Shown: positions 1 through 5,947, counted from the first letter of the stretch. The stretch: 7,289 nucleotides of DNA from JBFJWU01 sp041623475 [NCBI: bacterium] (GCA_041623475.1 JBFJWU010000169.1:1-7289), one strand, 5' to 3'. The notes: a model not told the origin generated them from the sequence alone. Numbers and translations: made by a program.

Positions 1-278
1 ATCACGACGGCAATGCCTATAGTTACGAGGATCACAAGCGCTGGTGTCGGCAGGCACGGATCCGTTTTTACACCAACCCCCGGATCGCCTGGCAACTTGT
101 ACGATACGTCGCGCGCCACAATCCCCGCTATTTCCTGAAACTGGCGCAGATCGCAACGTTTGCCCTGCCCCACTACGTATTTGAATCGATCCGCCCGGTG
201 CGCTGGGAAAGCGGGGACTTTAGAACCGACACAGCCGAAGATATGGCACTCACAGAAGCGGCCCGGGCATTGCGTTAG
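1..278 (+). CDS. C-terminal fragment of an unidentified enzyme, possibly B12-binding radical SAM type (5' truncated)
   Basis: An open frame runs in from the left edge (first full codon at base 3) and ends at TAG 276-278, giving about 91 residues. The visible part is rich in Arg, Tyr, Trp and Phe, with a segment reading ARIRFYTNPRIAWQLVRYV followed by an amphipathic or hydrophobic stretch near LAQIATFALPHYVFESIRP. The pattern 'basic - FY - x - (N/R)P - hydrophobic' resembles the helical C-terminal tails of B12-binding radical SAM proteins (for example the BchE or HpnR type). The Fe-S and SAM-binding parts lie outside the window, so the assignment rests on tail resemblance alone. No signal peptide or start can be judged. 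The gene converges on the minus-strand PilZ gene with only 24 bases between the stops, and I see no terminator hairpin there. That the frame is coding is fairly likely; the family call is tentative. Confidence 0.5.
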   Translation, partial: HDGNAYSYEDHKRWCRQARIRFYTNPRIAWQLVRYVARHNPRYFLKLAQIATFALPHYVFESIRPVRWESGDFRTDTAEDMALTEAARALR

Positions 279-302
279 GCGCACGACCAGGAAAACGACA
301 GA

Positions 303-956
303 TCAGTTGCCGCTGCTGTCCTTGATCAGGGAATGAATAAAGTTGTGCGCCGTATCGTCCAGTTCGTCAAACTCAACCCCGGCCTCGAACGCATTGCCAA
401 TCGGCTTGCACCAGCGAATGTGGCTGGTCGCTGCGAACAGGGTCTGGTCGTCGACGCGAAAATCCACCACCACAGTGTCATCTTCGGACAACCGCGAATC
501 CAGTTTCAACTTCATACCACCCGCAGAGATGTCGGTCGCATATGACTCGGCAAATTCCTTCAGGGAACCGGTGCGAATAACCACACGGTACTTTGTCGGG
601 ACCCGCCGGTAGCGACGGCGTTCCTCATGATAATCCAGCGCGTGACGGATAAAGTCCGCCGACGATTCATCCAGGTCCTCAAACTCGACACCGACATTCC
701 AATAATCGATATCGACAGTGTCCTGCGCGCACCATCGAACGTGGACGAAACTGGCGATGACCGGTTTCGCCTCGCCCATGCGAAACTCCACATACAATTT
801 GTCCCCTTTTTCCAGCGGCCGACTGGTACGCAGTTGCAGGCCACCCACGGAAATATCCTCGGCAAACGAATCAACGAATTGATCAATGCTGTCAACCTTG
901 AAGCGAACGGCCATTCCCATGGCCTGCCGCGGATGTTGTCGTCGTTCGTCCGTCAT
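303..956 (-). CDS. Tandem PilZ-domain protein (two c-di-GMP-binding PilZ domains)
   Basis: The 217-residue soluble protein has no signal peptide or membrane segment and consists of two PilZ domains in a row. Domain 1 (about residues 4-105) has the RxxxR motif at R6/R10 and DxSxxG at D34/S36/G39. Domain 2 (about 112-215) has RRYRR at 114-118 and DxSxxG at D142/S144/G147. Both repeat the same late element (N-VGVEF and E-AGVEF followed by acidic residues), so the protein looks like an internal duplication. PilZ domains bind cyclic-di-GMP through exactly these Arg and Asp/Ser/Gly residues. Both copies are intact, so two binding sites are expected (inference). The ATG at 956 has an AGAGAGGA Shine-Dalgarno about nine bases upstream. 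The gene lies 24 bases downstream of the thioesterase and is probably co-transcribed with it. The effector target (motility, exopolysaccharide or other) cannot be told from sequence. Confidence 0.93.
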   Translation of the reverse strand: MTDERRQHPRQAMGMAVRFKVDSIDQFVDSFAEDISVGGLQLRTSRPLEKGDKLYVEFRMGEAKPVIASFVHVRWCAQDTVDIDYWNVGVEFEDLDESSADFIRHALDYHEERRRYRRVPTKYRVVIRTGSLKEFAESYATDISAGGMKLKLDSRLSEDDTVVVDFRVDDQTLFAATSHIRWCKPIGNAFEAGVEFDELDDTAHNFIHSLIKDSSGN

Positions 957-980
957 ACTCGTGATCCTCTCTGATTCCGT

Positions 981-1481
981 CTATTCGTTGCCGTCGACCA
1001 ACCCGGTCATACTGGCCCGCATCTGTTCGGCTGCGGGCTTGTTCGGGTCGGCCGACATAATACTGTACGATGCGACACCGTGGGCCACCAGCAGATCCTG
1101 GTCATTATGGACCTCAACCCGGGCCACGCAGATCCGACTGCCCTTGCGAATCACCTGGCCAACACCCGTAAACGACTGCCCGCCTGCAGGGCGCAGATAG
1201 TCAACCCGCATGTCCACCGTGTTTACAGTCAATTCCCGAGGATACTCGAGGACCGTAAACGCAGCCAGACCGCCAACCGTGTCAATCAGTGTGCTGACGA
1301 CACCACCGTGCAGGATATTTTTGATTTTGTCGCCGATCAGCTCCGGTCGAAACTCGAGCGACATTGTTGCCCGGCCGTGTTCGATAGAACCAACACGAAT
1401 CCCGACCGTTTCATTGAACGGGATACCGATGTTGAAGACTTGCTCCAACCGTTCACGCACTCGAGGATCAAGATCTGCCAC
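981..1481 (-). CDS. PaaI-family hotdog-fold thioesterase
   Basis: This 166-residue protein matches the PaaI/YigI-like acyl-CoA thioesterases, usually about 140-160 aa. The hotdog helix motif HGGVVSTLIDTVGG lies at residues 58-71, with the usual HGG and Asp67. It is followed by the beta strand TVDMRVDYLRPA (87-98), and a second strand carries VARVEVHND near 119-127. Family members hydrolyse acyl- or aroyl-CoA thioesters in the cytosol; the substrate cannot be predicted here. The start is GTG at 1481-1479, with no convincing Shine-Dalgarno. A near-consensus promoter at 1488-1516 would place transcription start on this very codon. An internal GTG at codon 8 is possible but also lacks a ribosome site. 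The gene sits 71 bases downstream of thiD and 24 bases upstream of the tandem PilZ gene on the same strand. Nothing links it directly to thiamine synthesis. Confidence 0.88.
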   Translation of the reverse strand: MADLDPRVRERLEQVFNIGIPFNETVGIRVGSIEHGRATMSLEFRPELIGDKIKNILHGGVVSTLIDTVGGLAAFTVLEYPRELTVNTVDMRVDYLRPAGGQSFTGVGQVIRKGSRICVARVEVHNDQDLLVAHGVASYSIMSADPNKPAAEQMRASMTGLVDGNE

Positions 1482-1487
1482 GGGCCT

Positions 1488-1516
1488 ATTCTAAGGCATT
1501 TACTGAACTATATCAA
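1488..1516 (-). promoter_or_regulatory. Sigma70-type promoter for the thioesterase/PilZ pair
   Basis: Read on the minus strand, TTGATA (1516-1511) is followed after exactly 17 bases by TAGAAT (1493-1488); each hexamer matches consensus at five of six positions. The first transcribed base would fall at about 1481, the G of the thioesterase GTG start. It lies in a locally AT-rich gap between thiD and the thioesterase, so the thioesterase and PilZ genes can probably be expressed separately from the thiamine genes. Predicted from motif match only. Confidence 0.6.
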
Positions 1517-1552
1517 CGGGTTGTACACGAATTACCAGCGCGCCGTGGGCGC

Positions 1553-2371
1553 TCAGCTGACAGGGCCCGGCCACGGCGGCGAGTGGCCACGTCCGATTGC
1601 CCGGGAACGTTGCAGCGCCTCGGTCAGCCACTGCTTTGCCCCGCGGATTGCCAGGTGCAGTGGCTCGCCGGTTGCCAATCGTGCCGCAATGGCTGCGGAC
1701 AGATGGCAGCCCGTACCGTGGGTATGCCTGGTTTCGATCTTTTCACCGTCAAACCACGTCGGCTCGCCATCGGCATACAGGACATCAGACGCATCGTCGG
1801 CGTGCCCGCCCTTGACCAGCACCGGCACGTCAAATTGCTCGTACAAATGCATCGCCGCTTCTTCACGGGCGGACCTGGACAGATAAACCCGCCGTCCCAA
1901 CAGGACACCGGCCTCGCGAATGTTTGGCGTCACCAGGCTGGCCATTGGAATCAGCAGTTCGCGAATCAATTGTTCGCTCATCGTCGGCAGCAACCGATCG
2001 CCGCTGGTTGCGACCAGCACCGGATCAACCACCAGCCAGTTTGGTTCATAGTTTTTCAGACGCTCGACAACAGCGCTGATCAGTTCCGGTGGACCCAGCA
2101 TACCCGTCTTGATCGCCAGCGGCGACAGGTCCGAAAGGACGCTGTCCAGCTGCCGGGCAACAAACTCGGCTGGAATTGGTTTGATTCCCTGTACCCCGAC
2201 CGTATTCTGCGCCGTCAGTGCCGTAATGACGCTGGCGCCGTGGACACCGTGCAGGGCAAATGTCCGCAGGTCGGCCTGGATACCAGCGCCGCCGCTTGGA
2301 TCACTGCCAGCAATCGTCAAAACGACTGGCGCACCGCCTTTTTGCGCCAGGCTCAACGGTCTGCCGCCCAC
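1553..2371 (-). CDS. thiD: Hydroxymethylpyrimidine/phosphomethylpyrimidine kinase ThiD
   Basis: ThiD phosphorylates hydroxymethylpyrimidine (HMP) and then HMP-P to HMP-PP, the pyrimidine precursor of thiamine, in the cytosol. The 272 residues match the usual length of about 265. Ribokinase-fold landmarks are all present: [14 protein letters not shown] at 21-34, ALTAQNT at 51-57, KTGML at 88-92, [12 protein letters not shown] at 114-125, VTPN near 147-150, VKGGH near 186-190, and the anion-hole/catalytic GTGC at 219-222 with Cys222. The start used is GTG at 2371, which overlaps the end of thiE by 19 bases. A TTG at codon 6 is an alternative that would not affect the core. The overlap with thiE implies translational coupling. 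ThiE uses the product of this enzyme, so the gene pair makes metabolic sense. Confidence 0.97.
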   Translation of the reverse strand: MGGRPLSLAQKGGAPVVLTIAGSDPSGGAGIQADLRTFALHGVHGASVITALTAQNTVGVQGIKPIPAEFVARQLDSVLSDLSPLAIKTGMLGPPELISAVVERLKNYEPNWLVVDPVLVATSGDRLLPTMSEQLIRELLIPMASLVTPNIREAGVLLGRRVYLSRSAREEAAMHLYEQFDVPVLVKGGHADDASDVLYADGEPTWFDGEKIETRHTHGTGCHLSAAIAARLATGEPLHLAIRGAKQWLTEALQRSRAIGRGHSPPWPGPVS

Positions 2372-3012
2372 GCATCCAGGTATTGGTGTGCCACCGCGGC
2401 AGGATCGGGCTGGCCCCAGATCCCTGACAACACCGCTGCAGCTGTCGCGCCTGCGCGCCGCAATAATGGCAGATCGGCAATCGTCAATCCACCAATTGCG
2501 ATGACCGGGCGTTCGGCCATTTCTGCGGCGGCCCGAATGCCGTCAACGCCAATGGCATCGCCTGCATCCTGCTTGGATGCCGTCGGCCTGACCGTTCCGA
2601 CACCAAAATAATCGATCTGTCGGGCATCGGGCCCAGCCATCATCGCCGGGTCATCGCCGCTGCGACCGACCAGGAACCCGGGACCCGTTGCGTTTCGAAT
2701 CCGGGCCGGCGCCAGGTCATCCGGACCAACATGGATACCGTCGGCATCCGATGCCAAGGCGACCGACAAATCATCATTGATGATCAGGATCGACCGGTCC
2801 AGGATGATCCGGGCCTGCCGGGCAACCTGCTGCAATTGTCCGGATGTCGCCTGCTTGCTGCGTAATTGAAACCAGCGGACGCCTGCGTCCTGAATCGCGG
2901 CCAGTTGGTCCCGCCAGTCTGCGCGGGTCTCCGGATCAAACAGGACGTACAGGCCGGTCCGGCGCAACGAATCAAACGGGTCCGCGCGGTAATCAGGGGC
3001 CACCCGGGTCAT
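2353..3012 (-). CDS. thiE: Thiamine-phosphate synthase ThiE
   Basis: ThiE condenses HMP-PP with thiazole phosphate to give thiamine monophosphate and pyrophosphate. From ATG 3012 the protein has 219 residues, the normal size for a TIM-barrel ThiE. Visible elements are FQLRSK (48-53, the 'Q-x-R-x-K' pyrophosphate/pyrimidine site), INDD (78-81) and HVGPDD (94-99) carrying the Mg-binding Asp residues, GRS at 116-118, [11 protein letters not shown] (137-147) and the phosphate-binding AIGGL (172-176). Small departures from the commonest form are Ser instead of Glu in QLRxK, SGDD in place of S-T-H, and TASK instead of T-x-T-K; none removes a residue I consider essential. The frame stays open upstream to 3201, but that stretch lies entirely inside the hydrolase gene and matches no ThiE sequence. 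The ATG used overlaps the hydrolase stop as ATGA, a classic coupled start. No TPP riboswitch signature is visible upstream of the operon. Confidence 0.95.
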   Translation of the reverse strand: MTRVAPDYRADPFDSLRRTGLYVLFDPETRADWRDQLAAIQDAGVRWFQLRSKQATSGQLQQVARQARIILDRSILIINDDLSVALASDADGIHVGPDDLAPARIRNATGPGFLVGRSGDDPAMMAGPDARQIDYFGVGTVRPTASKQDAGDAIGVDGIRAAAEMAERPVIAIGGLTIADLPLLRRAGATAAAVLSGIWGQPDPAAVAHQYLDAWAADR

Positions 3013-4067
3013 TTCCCGGCAGCTTTCTTTCTGGTCCCGGATTTGTTCGAACGTTTCGTTTTCGACCCAGCGGCTGTTTTCTTTGTTGCCGCCGATCTTT
3101 TTGATGCGGCCTTCTTTTTCCTGGCCGGCTTCGGGTCCGAAGCACGTTTGCCGCCTGGCTTGGCAGGCGATCTGGAACCGGGAGCCTGGCTGCTTTTCCA
3201 CGGCTGCCGGTCCGCAAAAAATTTGTCCAGACGCAGGTTCAGGAATTCGGGATGCTCCGCCAGTGCTGCGTGGGATCCACCGGGAATAATCGTTAATTCG
3301 CTGTCAGGAATCCGGTTATGCATCTGCCGGCTCAGCCAGACTGGCGTCAGGACGTCGTTGTCCGCACCAACGACCAGGGTCGGCACACCAATCTGGATCA
3401 AAACGTCCTCGGCACTGTGCCACGCCGCAGATTCAGTTAATGCCAGGAACGCCGGCACATCCAGGTTGGCCAGGTGCTCAAAATAGCCAGCCATCAATTC
3501 CCGGTCCGCCAACTTGCCGTCGATCAGGCCGGTACTGGACGCAAACGGAAACACCAGCCGACTGCTGGAAAATGCCCGGTTAAACCGTCCTACGGGACCC
3601 TGCAGGCGTTTCATCAGGTTCAACAGGACAGGGAATACCACGGGTGCAACCGGCGAATCCATAACCGTATCGCCCGGTCGTCCGTATGTACCCAGAATTG
3701 GAACCAACCCGGCGACGCGTTCGGGGAACTGCGCATACGCTTCCAGGATGACCTGGCAGCCCATGGAATGCCCGATCAGCACGGCCTGGTCCACGTCCAG
3801 CTGATCCAGTACGGAACGCAGGTCCTGGACCGCCTGGTGAATCGTCATCGTCGACAGGTCTGCGGGGACGGCGGTCCGGCCGTGGGCCCTGTAATCCCAT
3901 TGGATCAGCCGGTATCGGTCACTGAAATACTGGCGCATAAAGGTCCAGAAATGATCCGTACAAGCCAGGCCGTTGCAAAACACGATTGCGGGCCCTGTTC
4001 CGCGGCTGTCGGCATGAATAATATGGCCGTCGTCGGCTCGAACACTGAATTTTTCAACACTGGTCAT
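3009..4067 (-). CDS. Alpha/beta hydrolase with a long Lys/Arg-rich C-terminal tail
   Basis: The protein has 352 residues from ATG 4067. Residues 1-287 form a typical alpha/beta hydrolase: oxyanion-side CNGLACTDHFW at 31-41, WDYRAHGRT at 57-65, nucleophile elbow GHSMG at 99-103 (Ser101), acid loop GADNDVLTP at 234-242 (probably Asp238) and PGGSH at 262-266 (His266). No signal peptide is seen, so it is probably cytosolic; the substrate (ester, lactone or other) is unknown. Residues 289-352 are a disordered Ala/Ser/Gly/Pro tail with 16 Lys and 6 Arg against a single acidic residue, resembling histone H1-like or PhaF/AlgP-type tails. The frame continues upstream to 4343, but the ATG at 4067 has AGGA eight bases upstream and begins the recognisable domain. 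Another ATG at 4100 would add eleven residues. The gene is coupled to thiE through ATGA. A role in thiamine metabolism is not established. Confidence 0.9.
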   Translation of the reverse strand: MTSVEKFSVRADDGHIIHADSRGTGPAIVFCNGLACTDHFWTFMRQYFSDRYRLIQWDYRAHGRTAVPADLSTMTIHQAVQDLRSVLDQLDVDQAVLIGHSMGCQVILEAYAQFPERVAGLVPILGTYGRPGDTVMDSPVAPVVFPVLLNLMKRLQGPVGRFNRAFSSSRLVFPFASSTGLIDGKLADRELMAGYFEHLANLDVPAFLALTESAAWHSAEDVLIQIGVPTLVVGADNDVLTPVWLSRQMHNRIPDSELTIIPGGSHAALAEHPEFLNLRLDKFFADRQPWKSSQAPGSRSPAKPGGKRASDPKPARKKKAASKRSAATKKTAAGSKTKRSNKSGTRKKAAGK

Positions 4068-4196
4068 CTGCTCGGTCCTGATCCTGTTCACGCTGTGCAT
4101 TCCCCGGTATTCGGGCCCGTGTATCGAACAGTTTAGCGAAATTGCGTATGATTGCCCGTCACCTGCCGAGCCAGGCAAACGGGCGTTCGGGAAACG

Positions 4197-4225
4197 TTGA
4201 ATTGCCTCTGCACCTTGTGTATGAT
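4197..4225 (+). promoter_or_regulatory. Sigma70-type promoter reading into the small ORF-PilZ-ihfA cluster
   Basis: TTGAAT (4197-4202) and TATGAT (4220-4225) are separated by 17 bases; matches to consensus are four and five of six. Transcription would start near 4232. It lies in the divergent gap between the hydrolase (minus strand) and the rightward genes, where a promoter is expected. Prediction from motifs only. Confidence 0.5.
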
Positions 4226-4235
4226 GGAACACATT

Positions 4236-4475
4236 ATGACCCTGACTAAATTGCCTATGGCTGGTACCGACTCTGGCGCCGGGTTGTCCCTGCGGGTCTG
4301 GGGCGGCGGGGACCGCAGCGCCTACGCAACACTGGCACGGCATCTGGAAGAAGCCGTCGAGGGAGTCCAGGTACGTCGTCTCGAACTGGCCCTGCGATGT
4401 ATTCGCCAGGCTCGGCTGGCAGCCATGGACGAAGGCTTTGAGTTAACTGCCACTGGTGGTCCGGCAGATGGGTGA
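4236..4475 (+). CDS. Small hypothetical protein, possibly leaderless
   Basis: A 79-residue open frame from ATG 4236 ends at TGA 4473-4475 and overlaps the PilZ start by eight bases. I recognise no family. The N-terminal third is rich in Gly, Ser and Leu. Residues about 30-67 look like one or two amphipathic helices (around RHLEEAVEGVQVRRLELAL), and the protein ends in a Gly-rich stretch. No signal peptide, Cys pairs or membrane segment is visible. Support for its being real: codon use like the neighbours, a good promoter immediately upstream, and tight overlap with the PilZ gene that suggests coupling. Against: no Shine-Dalgarno in front of any candidate start (4152, 4221, 4224, 4236, 4257) and no known homologue that I can name. 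ATG 4236 was chosen because the predicted transcript begins about four bases before it. An antisense frame covers the same region but extends through ihfA and is not credible. Confidence 0.45.
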   Translation: MTLTKLPMAGTDSGAGLSLRVWGGGDRSAYATLARHLEEAVEGVQVRRLELALRCIRQARLAAMDEGFELTATGGPADG

Positions 4476-4800
4476 CGACACCCGCCGTTTTCCGCGCATT
4501 CCACTGCGAGCCAGGGTCCATTGCACAGGCAAGGGCCTGTACTTCAGTGACCTGACCAGTAACATCAGCGAAGGCGGGATCGGCCTGGAAACGATTTCCA
4601 ATCTTGAACCTGGCGAGGAACTGGACATCGAGTTTAGGTTGCCGGAGAGCGACGGCGGTTTTTTTGTCCGTACACGGGTTGTCTGGGTAAGACCGATGGA
4701 CGAAAGTTCCCGCAAGATCAACTGCGGACTGGCATTTGAGGAACTGGCCGACGAAGAACGCGGCACGATTCGCGACTACATCTTGGACAACGTTGACTGA
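4468..4800 (+). CDS. Single-domain PilZ protein
   Basis: The 110-residue protein consists of one PilZ domain, the minimal size for this family. The c-di-GMP signature is intact: RRFPR at 6-10 (RxxxR) and NISEGG at 32-37 (the N-x-S-x-x-G form of the second motif). Later strands carry VVWV at 71-74 and CGLAFEEL at 86-93, as in other PilZ domains. There is no signal peptide or membrane segment. ATG 4468 was chosen, with a modest GGTGG element eight bases upstream; an in-frame GTG at 4456 would add four residues but has no ribosome site. It overlaps the preceding small ORF by eight bases and ends 24 bases before ihfA, so it is probably in one transcript with ihfA. In Pseudomonas-like genomes pheT occupies this place, so the PilZ gene seems to be an insertion or replacement next to ihfA (inference). 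Confidence 0.9.
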   Translation: MGDDTRRFPRIPLRARVHCTGKGLYFSDLTSNISEGGIGLETISNLEPGEELDIEFRLPESDGGFFVRTRVVWVRPMDESSRKINCGLAFEELADEERGTIRDYILDNVD

Positions 4801-4824
4801 GTAGCGGACTGGGAGGGGAACCCC

Positions 4825-5121
4825 ATGAGCTTGACACGACAGGACCTGGCCGAAGCAATCCAGAATCGATTCGGTGTACCCGGGCGCGAGGCCGAACGCT
4901 GGACGACATTTATGCTGGACAAAATCACGGCTGAACTGGAAGAAGGCAACTCTGTGGGCCTCAGCGGCTTTGGCGTATTCGAGGTGGTCAACCGAAAGCC
5001 TCGCGTCGGTCGCAACCCCCGAACCAAAGAAGCTGTACCGATCCCGGAACGCATCGTTGTTACGTTCCGTCCCAGTGAAAAACTGAAGCTGCGGATGAAC
5101 CCGCACCTCAAGGACAGCTGA
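4825..5121 (+). CDS. ihfA: Integration host factor subunit alpha
   Basis: IHF alpha pairs with IHF beta to bind and sharply bend DNA at specific sites, acting in nucleoid structure, transcription, recombination and phage integration. The 98 residues match the family length (about 99). Landmarks: an N-terminal LTRQDLAEAI helix, LSGFGVFEV at 46-54, the beta-arm tip GRNPRT at 62-67 with intercalating Pro65 at the same position as in E. coli IhfA, then VVTFRPSEKLKLR at 78-90. The related HU proteins share the fold. The alpha assignment rests mainly on the following MerR gene and tRNA-Pro, as in gammaproteobacterial ihfA loci. A strong ribosome site, GGGAGG at 4811-4816, lies eight bases before ATG. 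Downstream the MerR gene starts after five bases, so the two form an operon. No pheT precedes it. Confidence 0.92.
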   Translation: MSLTRQDLAEAIQNRFGVPGREAERWTTFMLDKITAELEEGNSVGLSGFGVFEVVNRKPRVGRNPRTKEAVPIPERIVVTFRPSEKLKLRMNPHLKDS

Positions 5122-5126
5122 CCCCT

Positions 5127-5450
5127 TTGGCAGCCGATTCCACCGCCGGTCGGATGTTCCATCGCATCGGTGAAGTCGTAGAACAAACCGGTATCCCCGC
5201 CCACGTACTGCGGTACTGGGAATCCGAGTTCCCGATGCTCAAACCCCGCAAAGGCGGTGGCGGCCAGCGGATGTACCACAACAACGACATCGACCTGATC
5301 AATCGCATCAAAGACCTGCTGTACACCCGGCGCTTCACCCTGGAAGGCGCCCGCAAGGCCCTGCAGCAAAAAGACGCCGGCCCCCCGGACACCGCCCGGA
5401 TCCAGCGCTGGACCAACGAGATTCAGGAAATCCGGCAACTGCTGGAGTAG
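5127..5450 (+). CDS. MerR-family transcriptional regulator (short, ihfA-linked type)
   Basis: The protein has 107 residues from TTG 5127. Residues 11-80 form a MerR winged helix-turn-helix: IGEVVEQTGIPAHVLRYWE at 14-32 with the hallmark RYWE, a wing with GGGGQRMY at 43-50, then NDIDLINRIKDLL and FTLEGARKAL. A short C-terminal helix (about 90-107) probably forms the dimer coil. There is no Cys-rich or drug-binding effector domain, as in the small MerR-type proteins found after ihfA in Pseudomonas; their target and signal are not known to me. TTG 5127 has AAGGA twelve bases upstream, a slightly long spacing; ATG 5154 would remove nine residues but leave the fold intact. The five-base gap from ihfA indicates one transcript. 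A terminator hairpin follows ten bases after the stop. Confidence 0.9.
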   Translation: MAADSTAGRMFHRIGEVVEQTGIPAHVLRYWESEFPMLKPRKGGGGQRMYHNNDIDLINRIKDLLYTRRFTLEGARKALQQKDAGPPDTARIQRWTNEIQEIRQLLE

Positions 5451-5459
5451 GGGTTAGCA

Positions 5460-5481
5460 AAGCGGTTTTACCGCTTGTTTC
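5460..5481 (+). terminator. Hairpin terminator after the MerR gene
   Basis: AAGCGGT (5460-5466) and ACCGCTT (5470-5476) form a perfect 7-bp stem with a TTT loop, followed by the weakly U-rich GTTTC. It begins ten bases after the MerR stop, a usual place for an intrinsic terminator. The U-tract is short, so termination may be partial. Confidence 0.6.
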
Positions 5482-5637
5482 TTACACGTATACACTGTTT
5501 TTTGTCGCGGACCCGATTTCTGTGCTTGTTGGGGCAGAGATGCGGCGAGATTTCGTGATGACAAGTGGCATCAAAAACGCAGCCATCCCCATCGGGTCTG
5601 GCGAGGCTTTTGAGGACGGTTGGAGCGCGAAAGGTCG

Positions 5638-5666
5638 TTGCAAATCAACGCAAAAAAGCGCATAAT
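5638..5666 (+). promoter_or_regulatory. Sigma70-type promoter upstream of hairpin-rich region
   Basis: TTGCAA (5638-5643) and CATAAT (5661-5666) are spaced by exactly 17 bases; four and five of six positions match consensus. The predicted transcription start is near 5673. Immediately downstream are hairpins rather than a reading frame, so the transcript would be a small RNA or a long leader for tRNA-Pro 200 bases further on. Confidence 0.45.
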
Positions 5667-5672
5667 TCGGGT

Positions 5673-5760
5673 CAATAATCTTTTTCGGGTGTTGTCCGAC
5701 CCGTTTCCCACGGCTCGGACCCTGCGGGCGGCTGAAGCCGCGACCTCGCAACAACCCCAG
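5673..5760 (+). ncRNA. Candidate structured small RNA (speculative)
   Basis: Downstream of the promoter at 5638-5666 two hairpins follow each other closely. The first pairs GTCCGA (5694-5699) with TCGGAC (5715-5720) and, inside one mismatch, CCGT with ACGG around a five-base loop. The second is GCGGC-TGAA-GCCGC (5728-5741). GGG-T-GTTG (5687-5694) can pair with CAACCCC (5752-5758) to close both into a branched structure, although it shares one base (G5694) with the first stem. No RNA family is recognised and no U-tract terminator follows, so the 3' end is arbitrary. It might be part of a tRNA precursor leader. Confidence 0.3.
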
Positions 5761-5796
5761 TTGCCAGGTAATCGCAGCCAGAAAGCGCACCATACA

Positions 5797-5825
5797 CTTT
5801 TGCCCGGTGTCGTGTGCTTTTGCCC
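5797..5825. repeat. 9-bp direct repeat CTTTTGCCC, 20-bp period
   Basis: CTTTTGCCC occurs at 5797-5805 and again at 5817-5825. The 20-bp spacing is two helical turns, so both copies face the same side of the DNA, just upstream of tRNA-Pro. The second copy contains the candidate -35 element of the tRNA promoter. It could be a regulator site, but chance is not excluded. Confidence 0.4.
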
Positions 5826-5848
5826 AAGTTTAAGTACGGGTTTAAACT
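5820..5848 (+). promoter_or_regulatory. Candidate promoter of tRNA-Pro
   Basis: TTGCCC (5820-5825) and TAAACT (5843-5848) are 17 bases apart, each matching consensus at four of six positions. Transcription would start near 5855, thirteen bases before the mature tRNA, as is usual for a single tRNA gene. Moderate match only. Confidence 0.4.
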
Positions 5849-5867
5849 GTCTTTCTTGCTATCGTGT

Positions 5868-5947
<80 letters not shown>

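Larger units (their letters stand above)
5451..5867. other. Gene-free stretch between MerR gene and tRNA-Pro
   Basis: The 417 bases contain no open frame that looks like a protein gene on either strand; the longest frames have unlike composition and no ribosome sites. What can be seen: the MerR terminator at 5460-5481, a promoter-like pair at 5638-5666, consecutive hairpins at 5694-5741, a 9-bp repeat at 5797 and 5817, and a candidate tRNA promoter at 5820-5848. Bases 5482-5624 hold nothing I can name. Confidence 0.6.

Noticed and set aside
1080-2611. Long plus-strand frames (1080-1886 and 1583-2611)
   Set aside because: They lie opposite the thioesterase, thiD and thiE, whose motifs are unmistakable; these are GC-rich antisense shadows.
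3013-3201. 63-residue N-terminal extension of ThiE to 3201
   Set aside because: It lies wholly within the hydrolase tail codons in another frame, matches no ThiE sequence, and the ATGA-coupled ATG at 3012 gives the normal ThiE length.
4068-4235. TPP riboswitch ahead of the hydrolase-thiE-thiD operon
   Set aside because: On the minus strand I could not find the conserved CTGAGA or the second conserved thi-box element.
4068-4343. 92-residue N-terminal extension of the hydrolase to 4343
   Set aside because: It runs into the divergent promoter region and the rightward small ORF and has no domain similarity. ATG 4067 has a good ribosome site and starts at the domain.
4255-5106. 283-codon antisense frame opposite PilZ and ihfA
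   Set aside because: It is a shadow of well-supported genes on the + strand; the translation shows no family motifs.
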